The notes under the pieces are model-generated. The model had not been told where the DNA came from. It ran no database searches and worked only from the letters and a program-made list of their open reading frames with translations. Source: Odoribacter laneus YIT 12061 (GTDB lineage Bacteria; Bacteroidota; Bacteroidia; Bacteroidales; Marinifilaceae). Taken from it: a DNA stretch of 64,000 nt. The DNA lies in NCBI RefSeq assembly GCF_000243215.1, contig NZ_JH594596.1, positions 2,316,392 to 2,380,391 on the forward strand, read 5' to 3'. The translations under genes were made by a program, and so were the position numbers. Positions 10,587-20,626 of this stretch are shown in pieces. Positions within the stretch are counted from its first letter, which is position 1, and each line of letters opens with the position of its first letter.

Positions 10587-11909
10587 TCAATCTTTGTAGT
10601 TTCCGAATTCATCTACAATTTCCTGCTTAATACCCAATTCAGCCTTGGTAAAATATTTCCGGAATAGTGTCCAAGCAGTGTCCAGCATCTGCGTAATACC
10701 GATATTTACGTCTATCGCCAGCAACTCATTGGAATAATCTTTTGCAAATTCCAATGTACGACGGTCATAATCGGTCAGGTCAAATCCATTTTCCAACTTT
10801 GTCCGGGCATTCGCAGCATCCGCATACAAACGGATAGCAGCATTCATCACCTGAGGATGGTCCTTTCTGGTCTTTTTACCGATTACTAATTGCTTCAAAC
10901 GGGACAAACTCCGGAAGGGGTCTACGATCACCTTTCCGATTTCTGTATCTTTACGCAAAAACAACTGTCCTTCTGTAATATAGCCGGTATTATCCGGAAC
11001 CGCATTTGTAATATCCCCGCCCGAAAGAGTCGTCACGGCAATAATCGTAATAGATCCTCCTGCGGGAAACTGAACAGCTTTCTCGTAAATTTTTGCCAAA
11101 TCCGAATAGAGCGAACCGGGCATAGAGTCTTTAGAGGGAATCTGGTCCATACGGTTAGAAACGATACTCAGAGCATCTGCATACAAAGTCATATCGGTCA
11201 GCAGTACCAGCACTTTTTCATTTCTTTCTACAGCAAAATATTCCGCAGCAGTCAACGCCATATCCGGCACCAACAAACGTTCAACGGGGGGAGCCTCTGT
11301 CGTATTTACAAAGCTTACGATCCTGTCGAGCACTCCGGCGTTATCGAATAAATTTTTAAAATACAGATAATCGTCATTCGTCAATCCCATACCTCCCAAA
11401 ATGATACGATCGGTTTGGGCCCGTAAAGCCACATTCGCCATAACCTGATTATAAGGCTGATCCGGATCGGCAAAAAACGGGATCTTTTGGCCGGATACCA
11501 AAGTATTATTCAAATCGATACCGGCAATACCTGTAGCGATTAATTCTGAAGGTTGTTTACGTCTTACCGGGTTTACAGACGGTCCTCCGATTTCGCGTTC
11601 CTCTCCGTCAATAGCAGGACCGCCATCTATCGGATCTCCGAAAGCATTGAAAAAACGTCCGCAGAGATCTTCTCCCACTTTCAGGGTCGGGGCTTTTCCC
11701 AGAAAAGTCACTTCTGCATCTGTCGGAATCCCTTCCGTACCGGAAAATACTTGCAGGGTTATATCTTCTCCCCAGATTTTCACGACCTGAGCCAACCGTC
11801 CATTCACAATCGCCAGTTCATCGTTTCCCACTCCCTGAGCCTTCAGCGAGCAAGTTGCTTTCGTGATCTGAGTGATTTTTGTATAAACTTTTTGAAAAGC
11901 TGTTGTCAT
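10587..11909 (-). CDS. ntpB: V-type ATPase subunit B (non-catalytic)
   Basis: This 440-residue protein matches the B subunit: GRFFNAFGDPIDGGP, SGQKIPFFADP in place of a P-loop, and LLTDMTLYADALS. It lacks a Walker A motif, as expected for the regulatory nucleotide-site subunit that alternates with A in the head. It is preceded by ntpA with a 68-bp gap. The N-terminal sequence MTTAFQKVYTKITQI fits the family start. Confidence 0.96.
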   Translation of the reverse strand: MTTAFQKVYTKITQITKATCSLKAQGVGNDELAIVNGRLAQVVKIWGEDITLQVFSGTEGIPTDAEVTFLGKAPTLKVGEDLCGRFFNAFGDPIDGGPAIDGEEREIGGPSVNPVRRKQPSELIATGIAGIDLNNTLVSGQKIPFFADPDQPYNQVMANVALRAQTDRIILGGMGLTNDDYLYFKNLFDNAGVLDRIVSFVNTTEAPPVERLLVPDMALTAAEYFAVERNEKVLVLLTDMTLYADALSIVSNRMDQIPSKDSMPGSLYSDLAKIYEKAVQFPAGGSITIIAVTTLSGGDITNAVPDNTGYITEGQLFLRKDTEIGKVIVDPFRSLSRLKQLVIGKKTRKDHPQVMNAAIRLYADAANARTKLENGFDLTDYDRRTLEFAKDYSNELLAIDVNIGITQMLDTAWTLFRKYFTKAELGIKQEIVDEFGNYKD

Positions 11910-11977
11910 ATTATTTTATTTGAAAATTTAAAAATTATTCCATGTCGTCCATTTCAAATTTTTAAATCATTAAAATT

Positions 11978-13735
11978 TCATTTTTTTCTCTCTTTGATGA
12001 TATCCAGCACTTCGGCTTCGTACTTTTTAAACGCTTCTGATTGGAACTCCGAATAGTTCATTTGTTTAAATCCATTGATCAAACGTTTAAAATAAGGATT
12101 TACTTCCTCGAAAGATTCAAAATTGAAATCCGAACGGGTAACGTCCAACACCATATGCAACATATATTGCTGTCGTTCCATAGAAGTAGAACCGTCGATA
12201 TTATCAAAAGCATCTTGTTGCAGAATCACAAAGTCGATCAACTCTGATTTCCAGAAAATCACATGGTAATCCAAAGGTACTCCATCATCCCCCAAAATAT
12301 CGATTTGCTCTGCCGTTTCCCGTCCTCTCACCAACATATTACGGGCCTCATTCACATCGCTGATCCAGTCTCCCGAAATATTTTTCTTTGCATATTCGAT
12401 AAATTCAGGATATTCCAAATACTTTGAATAGGATTCGAGCGTATCAATAGCAGGATAACGTTTGGAATCAGCCCGATTCTGAGAAAGGGCATAAAAACAA
12501 CGGGCCACTTTCTTTGTAGACTCGGTCACCGGTTCTTTCAGGTTACCTCCTGCGGGAGAGACCGTTCCGATAAAAGTAACAGAACCGGTTTTTCCATTCT
12601 TCAGATACACCATTCCCGCCCGGGAATAAAAATTGGAAATAATAGCAGACAAGTCCATCGGAAATGCATCCGGTCCGGGCAATTCTTCCATACGGTTGGA
12701 CATTTCCCGCAAAGCCTGAGCCCAACGGGAAGTAGAGTCAGCTAACAACAAAACCTTCATCCCCATTGTCCGATAATATTCGCCTATCGTCATGGCGGTA
12801 TACACGGAAGCTTCCCGGGCAGCAACCGGCATATTGGAAGTATTCGCGATAATGGTAGTCCGTTCATACAATTTACGTCCGGAACGCGGGTCTTCCAATT
12901 CGGGGAATTCCGTAAAAATTTCCACTACCTCATTAGCACGCTCCCCACAAGCCGCCATAATAATGACGTCTGCATCTGCAAAACGGGCCAAAGCATGCTG
13001 CAATACTGTTTTTCCAGTACCAAAGGGACCGGGGATAAAACCCGTTCCTCCTTCCAGCATCGGATTCATCGTATCGATTACCCGGACACCGGTTTCCATC
13101 TGACGAGAAGGACGGGGCTTATCTGTATAAGCGCGTATGGCCACTTTTACAGGCCATTTTTGTATCATAGTAATTTTGTATTCCTGTCCCCTATCGTCTT
13201 TCAGGACAGCTATCGTATCTTTAATCGTATATTCTCCTTCCGGAGCGACAGACACTACTGTATATTCTCCCTCCATCTTGAAGGGCACCATAATCTTATG
13301 GTCCAGCCAATTCTCCTTCACATTTCCTAACCAATCTGCGGCGCTTACACGGTCTCCCGGTTGGGCAAGAGGGGTAAAACTCCACTTCTTATCGTCTTCC
13401 AACGGATTGGTATATTCTCCTCGTTTCAAGAAAACTCCCGTCATCTTGTCGAGATCATTTTGCAGACCGTCGAAATTCTTCGACAGCAAACCAGGACCCA
13501 ATGTCACTTCCAGCATGTGGTTTTCAAACTCAACCGGCACACCGGGTTTTAAGCCACGGGTACTTTCAAATACCTGCACATAAGCAATATCCCCTACGAC
13601 CTTTATTACCTCTGCCATCAAACGCTCTTCTCCCAATTGAATAAAACAAATTTCATTCTGGGATACAGGGCCTTCGACCTTCACCAAAACCAGGTTAGAG
13701 ATTATACTATGAACTTTTCCTTGCGTTTTATCCAT
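11978..13735 (-). CDS. ntpA: V-type ATPase subunit A (catalytic)
   Basis: This 585-residue catalytic subunit carries the Walker A motif GPFGTGKT at residues 236-243, the Walker B region VLLLADSTSRWAQALREMS, and the insertion domain of about 80 residues before the P-loop that separates V-type A subunits from F-type beta. It hydrolyses or makes ATP in the A3B3 head. It follows the DUF2764 gene by 26 bp and so is clearly cotranscribed. Confidence 0.97.
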   Translation of the reverse strand: MDKTQGKVHSIISNLVLVKVEGPVSQNEICFIQLGEERLMAEVIKVVGDIAYVQVFESTRGLKPGVPVEFENHMLEVTLGPGLLSKNFDGLQNDLDKMTGVFLKRGEYTNPLEDDKKWSFTPLAQPGDRVSAADWLGNVKENWLDHKIMVPFKMEGEYTVVSVAPEGEYTIKDTIAVLKDDRGQEYKITMIQKWPVKVAIRAYTDKPRPSRQMETGVRVIDTMNPMLEGGTGFIPGPFGTGKTVLQHALARFADADVIIMAACGERANEVVEIFTEFPELEDPRSGRKLYERTTIIANTSNMPVAAREASVYTAMTIGEYYRTMGMKVLLLADSTSRWAQALREMSNRMEELPGPDAFPMDLSAIISNFYSRAGMVYLKNGKTGSVTFIGTVSPAGGNLKEPVTESTKKVARCFYALSQNRADSKRYPAIDTLESYSKYLEYPEFIEYAKKNISGDWISDVNEARNMLVRGRETAEQIDILGDDGVPLDYHVIFWKSELIDFVILQQDAFDNIDGSTSMERQQYMLHMVLDVTRSDFNFESFEEVNPYFKRLINGFKQMNYSEFQSEAFKKYEAEVLDIIKERKK

Positions 13736-13761
13736 ATTATAATTGTAAATTTAAATTTTAA

Positions 13762-14595
13762 TCACTTTCCGATTATAAATTGTTCATCAAATTCAAAACT
13801 TTTCCGGAATTTCTCCACCAACTCCATAAAAACTTTCCTGCCAGATTCCGAACTCATCCGGCTCCATCTTTCCACGATCATCAATTTCAACATAAAGCTA
13901 ATGACCTTTTCAATGGAAAAATACTCAAAGACAACAGCCTCATCCAGAAAATCCCAAATCAACAGATCCAGTCCTCTTTCTCTCTCTACCAAATTGTCAT
14001 TTTCCATAAGAGAAATCACCTTTTCAACATAAGGATAATCCATCGATAATCCAAAATCCTTGGAATTAGAGGTACGAAGGGCAAGGGCAAACTCATTTTC
14101 ACCAATCACTTCCCGGCTGACATCCCGACCGTATTTTTTACTATTAAAAGCAGCGATCAGGTTTTTCATATTCATGGAAAATTCAGCATATTCCCTTACT
14201 AACTTATTTTCAGAATGCATCATATACGCATAATACATCCAACTCAGCACATTTTCAGGAGCAACGTCGTATTTCAGACGTTCTTCTTTAAAATCTGTAA
14301 TAAATTCACGTAAATAAAGAGGCAATACGGTAGGTTCCTGAACTTCTTCCTCCAGTTGTCTCAAGGGATATACAGTTTTTAATGCCGGATCCGGTTCCTG
14401 CTTGTTCAACAAACGCAATACCTGAGCATTATCATTCGGGAGAAAAAACAAATCCAATAGAGCTGCATCTTTACCCGTAACATAATCTTTCGCTTCCTCA
14501 CGGAATTCCTGAACCGTTAAAGGTAATTTCCGCTCATCCCAGGCAATCTCAGGTAAGCTGGCGACTAAAGTATAATAATCTTTTTCAAATGCCAT
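13762..14595 (-). CDS. DUF2764-family V-ATPase-associated protein
   Basis: The product opens MAFEKDYYTLVASLPEIAWD, the recognisable start of DUF2764 proteins. The reading frame is open back to 14652, but I prefer the ATG at 14595 (278 residues), because the upstream residues are not conserved-looking and an AT-rich leader precedes it. Genes of this family sit between subunits E and A in the V-ATPase operons of Bacteroidota, Chlamydia and Borrelia. The operon has no recognisable subunit C, and the predicted all-helical character makes this protein a candidate to fill that place, which is inference. Confidence 0.85.
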   Translation of the reverse strand: MAFEKDYYTLVASLPEIAWDERKLPLTVQEFREEAKDYVTGKDAALLDLFFLPNDNAQVLRLLNKQEPDPALKTVYPLRQLEEEVQEPTVLPLYLREFITDFKEERLKYDVAPENVLSWMYYAYMMHSENKLVREYAEFSMNMKNLIAAFNSKKYGRDVSREVIGENEFALALRTSNSKDFGLSMDYPYVEKVISLMENDNLVERERGLDLLIWDFLDEAVVFEYFSIEKVISFMLKLMIVERWSRMSSESGRKVFMELVEKFRKSFEFDEQFIIGK

Positions 14596-14681
14596 ATTTT
14601 CAGTTTTTGACATTAGGCAGGGAAACATTCCGACACTCATAGTACCGCCCATTTTGTCCGGATGCCCGCCAGCAGTCAGAA

Positions 14682-15287
14682 TTATTTGTACAATAAGCTC
14701 TTTGTAAAACTTCTCATATATTGGTTAAAGAAAGCTTCAAAAAGTTCTTCTGAAAAAGCAATTTGATAACTTCCATCCTGCGGGCGGATCAGAAAACCCT
14801 CCTTCATATTCCCGACTTTGATCTCCAGCCCTTTATTTAATAAATTCTTGTATTTACTGGCGACAAAAGATTCGAACTGTTCTTTTTCCTCCGGAGAAAG
14901 CACAATATCCAGATTGAGATTTCCGGAAGTTACATCCCACTTCTCTACAATGGAAATTAGTAAGTTCTGTACAAAAGCTTTGTCTTCAAACCCTGTTTTA
15001 GCCATTTCTCCAGCCACCTCACCGGAAATCAGGTGGGTGATAGACTGCTTTAAAGCCGTCAATGCCTGACGAGCACTTAAAGCCATCTCCGACTCGGCCT
15101 TTTTCTTCAAATTGTCCACCTCTTGTTTCCCTCCGGCAATAAAATCTTCCGCTTTTGCCTGAGCATCTGCAATGATTTTTTCAGCCTGTTTGTTTGCTTT
15201 ATCGATGATTTCATCAGCTTCTTTTCTGGCTTTCTCTACCCCTTCATCATATAGCTTTTTTGTTAAAACATCTAGCTTATTTTCCAT
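14682..15287 (-). CDS. ntpE: V-type ATPase subunit E (peripheral stalk)
   Basis: This 201-residue protein has a long alanine/lysine-rich coiled coil (about 1-80, for example EADEIIDKANKQAEKIIAD) and a small globular C-terminal domain with KEGFLIRPQDGSYQIAFSEE. This is the stator subunit E pattern. It is the first gene of the operon. No subunit G/H partner is found, so E may pair with itself or with an unlinked protein. Confidence 0.92.
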   Translation of the reverse strand: MENKLDVLTKKLYDEGVEKARKEADEIIDKANKQAEKIIADAQAKAEDFIAGGKQEVDNLKKKAESEMALSARQALTALKQSITHLISGEVAGEMAKTGFEDKAFVQNLLISIVEKWDVTSGNLNLDIVLSPEEKEQFESFVASKYKNLLNKGLEIKVGNMKEGFLIRPQDGSYQIAFSEELFEAFFNQYMRSFTKSLLYK

Positions 15288-15395
15288 ATCTGAATATAGT
15301 TTTGAATTATTCTTATAATCTTATTCGTTTTCTCTTTCCAATTCCTTGAAATACACCTCACAAAAATCCTGCTATCCTCCATAATTTGAAGCCTC

Positions 15396-15425
15396 CAAAT
15401 TAATATTTTTAGATTTAATAACAAA
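15396..15425 (-). promoter_or_regulatory. Possible promoter of the V-ATPase operon
   Basis: On the minus strand TTTG (15422-15425), 18 bp, TTAATTTG (15396-15403), one base off the -7 consensus. The leader would be about 100 bases. This is the best match in the 286-bp divergent gap, but it is weak. Confidence 0.35.
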
Positions 15426-15516
15426 TAAATCCTCCGAATTAAAACGATTTAAATGACTCTTTATCCTCCCTAGCCCGTATTAAAAAATATTTTATCTTTA
15501 CGGGGACACCTATTCC

Positions 15517-15548
15517 TTTGTTTTAGCCGATTAATTTCTTTTAATTTG
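15517..15548 (+). promoter_or_regulatory. Putative promoter of the LysR gene
   Basis: TTTG (15517-15520), 20 bp, TTAATTTG (15541-15548), one base off the -7 consensus. The start would fall near 15555, leaving about 19 bases before the ATG. Confidence 0.5.
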
Positions 15549-15573
15549 CGTAAATAAATTTAACCCAACCGGA

Positions 15574-16458
15574 ATGCTGGATCACAAGTACAAAGTATTT
15601 TACCATTTAGCTAAAAATCCCAATACGACAAAAGTAGCCGAAGAGTTATTACTTACGCAACCCGCCATTTCTAAAAGCATCAAAGAATTGGAAAAAGAAT
15701 TAGGAATTAGTCTGTTTCTGCGGGAAAAAGGACGGATGCAACTAACAGAAGCGGGCAAATACCTGTACGAGAAAACCGATTTTTTAATACAGCGCGAACG
15801 GGAGATTAATTACGAAATCGGGAAAATGCGGATGTCCATCAAAGGAACTCTTTATCTCGGAGCCAGTACGACACTCTCTCAATATATATTACCAGAAGTA
15901 TTGGCGCGGTTTACTACCCGGCATCCCCAAATCAGCATCAGCATGAGCAGCGGCAATACGGATCAGATTGAACACGAAATTCTGGCTGGCAACCTCCAAT
16001 TGGCTTTTATCGAAGGAAATCCTTCACAGCCTGATATCCACTATATTCCTTATATCCGAGACGAAATTGTATTGGTAACGGCTAAAGACACCCCTGTCGA
16101 AGAAAATATATCTCCCGAAAAATTCATTCAGCTTCCCTTTGTATTCCGGGAAAAAGGTTCCGGAACATATCACATTATCCGCAAGCATCTCAAAGAAGCC
16201 GGTATAGATATCAATCACCTGACGAATCGTCTGGTATTGGGATCAACGGAAGGGATCAAACATTACCTTCTGCATTCCGACTGCTTTGCCCTGCTTTCTA
16301 TATACAGCGTCCGGGAAGAATTGTCTGCCGGAAAACTAAAATTGATAGAAATGAACGACCTCTGCATCCACCGTATGTTTTATATCATTCATCGCCAAGG
16401 GGAACCGGATCCTTATGCCCGGCAATTTATGGAATTTGCTTTAAATCAAAAGAAATAA
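15574..16458 (+). CDS. LysR-family transcription regulator (YeiE/CysB-like)
   Basis: The 294-residue product has an N-terminal winged HTH (LDHKYKVFYHLAKNPNTTKV, then AISKSIKELEKELGISLFLR) and a periplasmic-binding-fold effector domain from about 90 with GTLYLGASTTLSQYILPEVL. The overall pattern recalls the YeiE/CysL group. A YeiH-type membrane protein is encoded 2.2 kb downstream, and in enterobacteria yeiE and yeiH are neighbours, so a link to sulfite or other sulfur anions is plausible. Other LysR roles are not excluded. Confidence 0.9.
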   Translation: MLDHKYKVFYHLAKNPNTTKVAEELLLTQPAISKSIKELEKELGISLFLREKGRMQLTEAGKYLYEKTDFLIQREREINYEIGKMRMSIKGTLYLGASTTLSQYILPEVLARFTTRHPQISISMSSGNTDQIEHEILAGNLQLAFIEGNPSQPDIHYIPYIRDEIVLVTAKDTPVEENISPEKFIQLPFVFREKGSGTYHIIRKHLKEAGIDINHLTNRLVLGSTEGIKHYLLHSDCFALLSIYSVREELSAGKLKLIEMNDLCIHRMFYIIHRQGEPDPYARQFMEFALNQKK

Positions 16459-16614
16459 TCCTTCGGCCGAAACTGTTTTAAGTTTCGTTCGCTATACACC
16501 ATTAGTTCGCGGAGCCTGTAAAATTGTACCGAGAACACTAAGCTTAAGCCCGGCTTCCTGAACGTTGAAATTTTACCGATCACAAATCAACTAAAACCGA
16601 AACGACCTTCTCTC

Positions 16615-18609
16615 ATGGCCCTGTTAAATCAAATTTCTCCAGAAGACATATACAACGACATACGTTATCTGGAATTATTAGCTCAAAATTTCCGCAACAT
16701 CGCCGCTGCCAGTACGGAAATCATCAATTTGGAAGCTATCCTCAATCTTCCCAAAGGAACGGAACATTTCCTGGCAGACATCCACGGCGAATATGAAGCC
16801 TTTCAACATGTATTAAAAAATGGTTCGGGTTCAATCAAACGCAAAGTCAACGAGATCTTTGGTAACACCCTACGGGAATCTGAAAAAAAAGAGCTCTGCA
16901 CTCTGATTTATTATCCCCGTGAAAAACTGGAATTGGTAAAGGCAAAAGAAAAACAAATCGATGAATGGTATATGGTTACCTTGAATCAATTGATCAAAGT
17001 ATGTCAAAGTGTCTCTTCCAAATACACCCGTTCCAAAGTCCGCAAAGCACTCCCCCCGGAATTTTCCTACATTATCCAGGAACTCCTCCACGAATCTTCA
17101 GCAGAACCCAATAAACACGACTATATCAACGTCATTATTTCTACTATTATCTCTCTCCAACGTGCGGATGAGTTTATCATTACTCTTTCCCTGTTAATCC
17201 AGCGATTTACGATCGATTCCTTACATATCGTCGGAGATATATACGACCGTGGACCGGGAGCCCATATCATTATGGATATCCTTTGCCAATACCACCATTT
17301 CGACATACAATGGGGCAACCATGATATTTTGTGGATGGGCGCAGCAGCCGGAAATGAAGCTTGCATCGCCAATGTCCTGCGCATCAGTCTACGCTATGGC
17401 AATCTGACAACGCTTGAGGATGGATATGGTATAAATCTATTGCCCCTGGCTACTTTTGCCATGGAAACTTATAAAACCGACCCTTGCACCCCATTTATGC
17501 CCAAGCTAAGAAATACCGATAAAATTCTGGATGAGAAAACAGTCCGGCTCATCGCCCAAATGCACAAGGCGATTACAATCATTCAATTCAAACTGGAAGC
17601 CCAGATTATCGATCGCGAACCCGAATTCCGGATGGAAGACCGTAAATTACTTCACCGAGTCGACTTCCAACAAGGCTTTTTCTTCTCTAATGAGCGGGAA
17701 TATCCGATGCGGGACACTTATTTTCCTACTTTAAATAGCCAGAATCCTTACCAGCTCACGCCGGAAGAAGAAATGCTAGTGGCAAAACTGAAACACTCGT
17801 TTATCAACAGCGATAAACTACAAAAACATATGCATTGCCTTTATGCCCATGGGAGCATGTATAAAGTCATCAATTCTAACCTGCTCTTTCATGCATCCCT
17901 CCCACTTACTCCAGACGGAAGTTTTAAACAGGTTCGGATAGCAGGGGAGTCCTATCAGGGTAAAAATTTATTTGATAAAGTGGATGTTCTCGTACGGACA
18001 GCTTATTTCGGTGATACAGGAAGCAAAGAAAAACAATTTGCACTGGATTATATGTGGTATTTGTGGTGCGGACCGGACTCCCCTCTATTTGATAAAAACA
18101 AAATGGCTACTTTTGAAAATTATTTCCTGAAAGACGCTGAAATTAAAGAAGAACAGAAAGGTTGTTATTACATTTTCAGAGACACGGAAAAAACCTGTGA
18201 TATGATATTACGGGAATTCGGTATTTCCGGGGCACATGCTCACATTGTCAACGGACACGTACCGGTAAAAGCCATTCAAGGAGAACAACCCATACGGGCC
18301 AACGGAAAAATGCTGGTCATCGACGGAGGCTTCAGCAAAGCTTATCAACCTGAAACCGGTATTGCAGGCTATACTTTAGTATATCATTCCCGAGGATTGC
18401 AATTGGTACAATACGAACCTTTCGAATCTACCCAGAAAGCCATAGAGGAAGGGTTGGATATCAAATCCACCTCCTTCATCATCGAATTTACCAGTCATCG
18501 CATGATGGTAAAGGATACAGACAAAGGTAAAGAATTGAATACCCAAATCGAGAACCTGCAAAAACTGTTGTTTGCCTATCGTCACGGTTTTATCAAAGAA
18601 ACAAGTTAA
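16615..18609 (+). CDS. fbp: Fructose-1,6-bisphosphatase, class III
   Basis: This 664-residue protein is the Firmicutes/Bacteroidota class III enzyme, unrelated in fold to class I. It carries metallophosphoesterase motifs LADIHGEY (near residue 53), GDIYDRGPGAH (about 208) and WGNHDILWMGAAAG (about 236), and a C-terminal INGH-like block (IVNGHVPVKAIQGE). It turns fructose 1,6-bisphosphate into fructose 6-phosphate in gluconeogenesis. Length and start MALLNQISPEDIYNDIRYLE fit the family. It stands between the LysR gene (156-bp gap) and a convergent membrane protein gene, with a strong hairpin after the stop. Confidence 0.97.
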   Translation: MALLNQISPEDIYNDIRYLELLAQNFRNIAAASTEIINLEAILNLPKGTEHFLADIHGEYEAFQHVLKNGSGSIKRKVNEIFGNTLRESEKKELCTLIYYPREKLELVKAKEKQIDEWYMVTLNQLIKVCQSVSSKYTRSKVRKALPPEFSYIIQELLHESSAEPNKHDYINVIISTIISLQRADEFIITLSLLIQRFTIDSLHIVGDIYDRGPGAHIIMDILCQYHHFDIQWGNHDILWMGAAAGNEACIANVLRISLRYGNLTTLEDGYGINLLPLATFAMETYKTDPCTPFMPKLRNTDKILDEKTVRLIAQMHKAITIIQFKLEAQIIDREPEFRMEDRKLLHRVDFQQGFFFSNEREYPMRDTYFPTLNSQNPYQLTPEEEMLVAKLKHSFINSDKLQKHMHCLYAHGSMYKVINSNLLFHASLPLTPDGSFKQVRIAGESYQGKNLFDKVDVLVRTAYFGDTGSKEKQFALDYMWYLWCGPDSPLFDKNKMATFENYFLKDAEIKEEQKGCYYIFRDTEKTCDMILREFGISGAHAHIVNGHVPVKAIQGEQPIRANGKMLVIDGGFSKAYQPETGIAGYTLVYHSRGLQLVQYEPFESTQKAIEEGLDIKSTSFIIEFTSHRMMVKDTDKGKELNTQIENLQKLLFAYRHGFIKETS

Positions 18610-18626
18610 ATCACTCTACGAGAGGA

Positions 18627-18672
18627 TATACATTTACTCCCGGACGTGAAAGCATCCGGGAGTAACTGTATA
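18627..18672. terminator. Bidirectional hairpin between convergent fbp and the YeiH-family gene
   Basis: TTACTCCCGGA (18634-18644) pairs perfectly with TCCGGGAGTAA (18655-18665), extended by an outer TATAC/GTATA pair. It lies 24 bases past fbp and close to the end of the convergent gene. The long T run of a classic terminator is missing. Confidence 0.75.
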
Positions 18673-18685
18673 CCTAAAATCCGAT

Positions 18686-19717
18686 TTACATCAGCACCGG
18701 CACGACATATTTAACCAATAAATAGCCACCAGCCAACAACCAACCATACAGGACCAAGGCCAGGATAAAAGGTTTTGCCCCTGCCTTTTTAAATTTTTCA
18801 ATACTGGTTTCAGCCCCCAGAGCGGTCATCGCCATGGTCAGTAAAAAGGTATCGAGATTATTGATAAAATCGACTATTCCCTGAGGCAACAAATCAAAGG
18901 AATTAAAACCGATCACCACTAAAAATCCCACTGCAAACCAAGGGATGGTAATACGGCGGCTTCCTTTTTCTGCTTGTTGCGCAGCGCCTTTGGCCATCAA
19001 GAAACTAATCACCAGCAATGCAGGTACCAACAATATCACCCGAATCATTTTAACAATAATAGCGACATCTGAAATCTCCTTTCCCATTGCATTACCGGCG
19101 CCCACCACATGTGCTACTTCGTGTAGGGTTGCTCCCGTATAAATTCCCATCTGTTCCGGATTCAGGTCTACAATTCCATTCCGGTATAATACGGGATATA
19201 AAAACATAGAAACGGTACCGAAGATCACGACCGTAGATACGGCGACTGCTGTTTTATAGGGTTTGGTTTTAATGGTAGCTTCCGCACCAAGTATGGCTGC
19301 CGCTCCACAAATGCCGCTCCCAACTGAAGTCAACAGCGCCACATCTTTATCCATCTTCAACAACCTACCGATCCCGACCCCGCCAACAATTGTAATCAGT
19401 ACGACGATGGCATCTATCAATATGGCAGGACCTCCTACTTCCACAATATTCTGGAAGGTCAGCCTGAATCCATATAAAATAATTCCCAAGCGCAGCAACT
19501 GTTTCGAACTGAACAAAATTCCCGGTACCCAAGTTTCAGGCAGGCGATTTCTCAAGCTATTGGCATACAGCATACCCAAAATAATACCTATAATTAACGG
19601 GCTAAAAGACAACTTTTTAAAAAAAGGGAAATCTCCGATATAGAATGCCGCACAAGAAAATAATGCAATTAACAGAATTCCATGAAGCATATTGCCTCTT
19701 TTTTCACTTAATCTCAT
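18686..19717 (-). CDS. YeiH/UPF0324 family membrane protein, putative sulfate or anion exporter
   Basis: The product has about ten membrane helices and the family blocks SPLIIGIILGMLYANS, LRLGIILYGFRLTFQNI, VGSGICGAAAILGAEATIK and GATLHEVAHVVGAGNAMG. I choose the ATG at 19717 (MRLSEKRGNMLHG, 344 residues); the ORF extends to 19792 but the extra residues are not membrane-like. UPF0324 proteins are annotated as putative sulfate exporters, with thin experimental support. The co-located LysR regulator mirrors the yeiE-yeiH pairing. Confidence 0.88.
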   Translation of the reverse strand: MRLSEKRGNMLHGILLIALFSCAAFYIGDFPFFKKLSFSPLIIGIILGMLYANSLRNRLPETWVPGILFSSKQLLRLGIILYGFRLTFQNIVEVGGPAILIDAIVVLITIVGGVGIGRLLKMDKDVALLTSVGSGICGAAAILGAEATIKTKPYKTAVAVSTVVIFGTVSMFLYPVLYRNGIVDLNPEQMGIYTGATLHEVAHVVGAGNAMGKEISDVAIIVKMIRVILLVPALLVISFLMAKGAAQQAEKGSRRITIPWFAVGFLVVIGFNSFDLLPQGIVDFINNLDTFLLTMAMTALGAETSIEKFKKAGAKPFILALVLYGWLLAGGYLLVKYVVPVLM

Positions 19718-19928
19718 ATCAGGTGGTTTAAATTTAAATGGATTAAAAAACGGTACAAAAGAATGACATTTTTTCGAAATAACGGGAATCAAAATAGTTA
19801 TCGGGCATAACTTTTAGTTATAGTTCTCCGCAACTGTCAGGAAACGGATTTTATTCCATCGCTTTTTATACTATCGTTTTTTTGTTTGGTTCAAAACAAC
19901 TATCTTCGCACACGAAAAATCCGGAACT

Positions 19929-20603
19929 ATGAATATAATGTTATTACTGACGACAGCAGTAACCTCTCAGCTACCCGAAGCGAACCTGAGCTTATGGAGT
20001 CTGATTGTCAAGGGAGGTTGGTTAATGATCCCTATTTTCCTCTTATCCATTGTAGGTATTTATATTATATGTGAAAGGATTTCCGTTCTTCGCAAACTCA
20101 GCAAAACTCCTAAAGATTTTACAGAGAAAATTATCCATTATATGGAAACGGGAAATTCTGCGGCGGCATTACAGGAATGCAAAGCAGAAGACAGTCCTTT
20201 AGCCCGTATTCTACAAAAAGGGATTCGTTATTCCCATATTCCTGTCCCGGAACTACGGAATAGTCTGGAAAATACCGCCAGTAGTGAAGTTGCCGGTCTG
20301 GAGAAGGGATTATCCTTATTAGCAACAGTTGCGGGAATCGCCCCGATGATTGGATTTCTAGGAACGGTAGTCGGTATGGTGCAGGCTTTTTACGATATGT
20401 CGCTAGCCGGTAACAACATCAATATAACCTTGCTGTCCAGAGGTATTTATACGGCAATGATCACCACTGTTGCTGGTCTGATTGTCGGTATTATTGCCTA
20501 TTTCGGTTACAACCTCTTAGTAGGGCGGATCGAAAAGACCACCGACGATTGGGAAAATTCCATTTCCGCCTTTCTCGATTCCTTATATGCGGTAAAAAAA
20601 TAA
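19929..20603 (+). CDS. exbB: MotA/TolQ/ExbB proton channel protein
   Basis: This 224-residue protein has three membrane helices and the family signature in the last two (SLLATVAGIAPMIGFLGTVVGMVQAF and a GIYTAMITTVAGLIVGIIAY segment). It forms the ring that uses the proton gradient to drive TonB-type or related periplasmic partners. The start GAACTATG at 19929 gives an N-terminal periplasmic stretch. The exbD gene follows 23 bp after its stop, so they form one unit. No tonB gene is nearby. Confidence 0.93.
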   Translation: MNIMLLLTTAVTSQLPEANLSLWSLIVKGGWLMIPIFLLSIVGIYIICERISVLRKLSKTPKDFTEKIIHYMETGNSAAALQECKAEDSPLARILQKGIRYSHIPVPELRNSLENTASSEVAGLEKGLSLLATVAGIAPMIGFLGTVVGMVQAFYDMSLAGNNINITLLSRGIYTAMITTVAGLIVGIIAYFGYNLLVGRIEKTTDDWENSISAFLDSLYAVKK

Positions 20604-20626
20604 AAGCTCCAGCAAAAGTACGACTT

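Noticed and set aside
10890-11351. Plus-strand ORF of 153 codons opposite ntpB
   Set aside because: ntpB matches its family along the whole length, and the antisense frame has no recognisable features.
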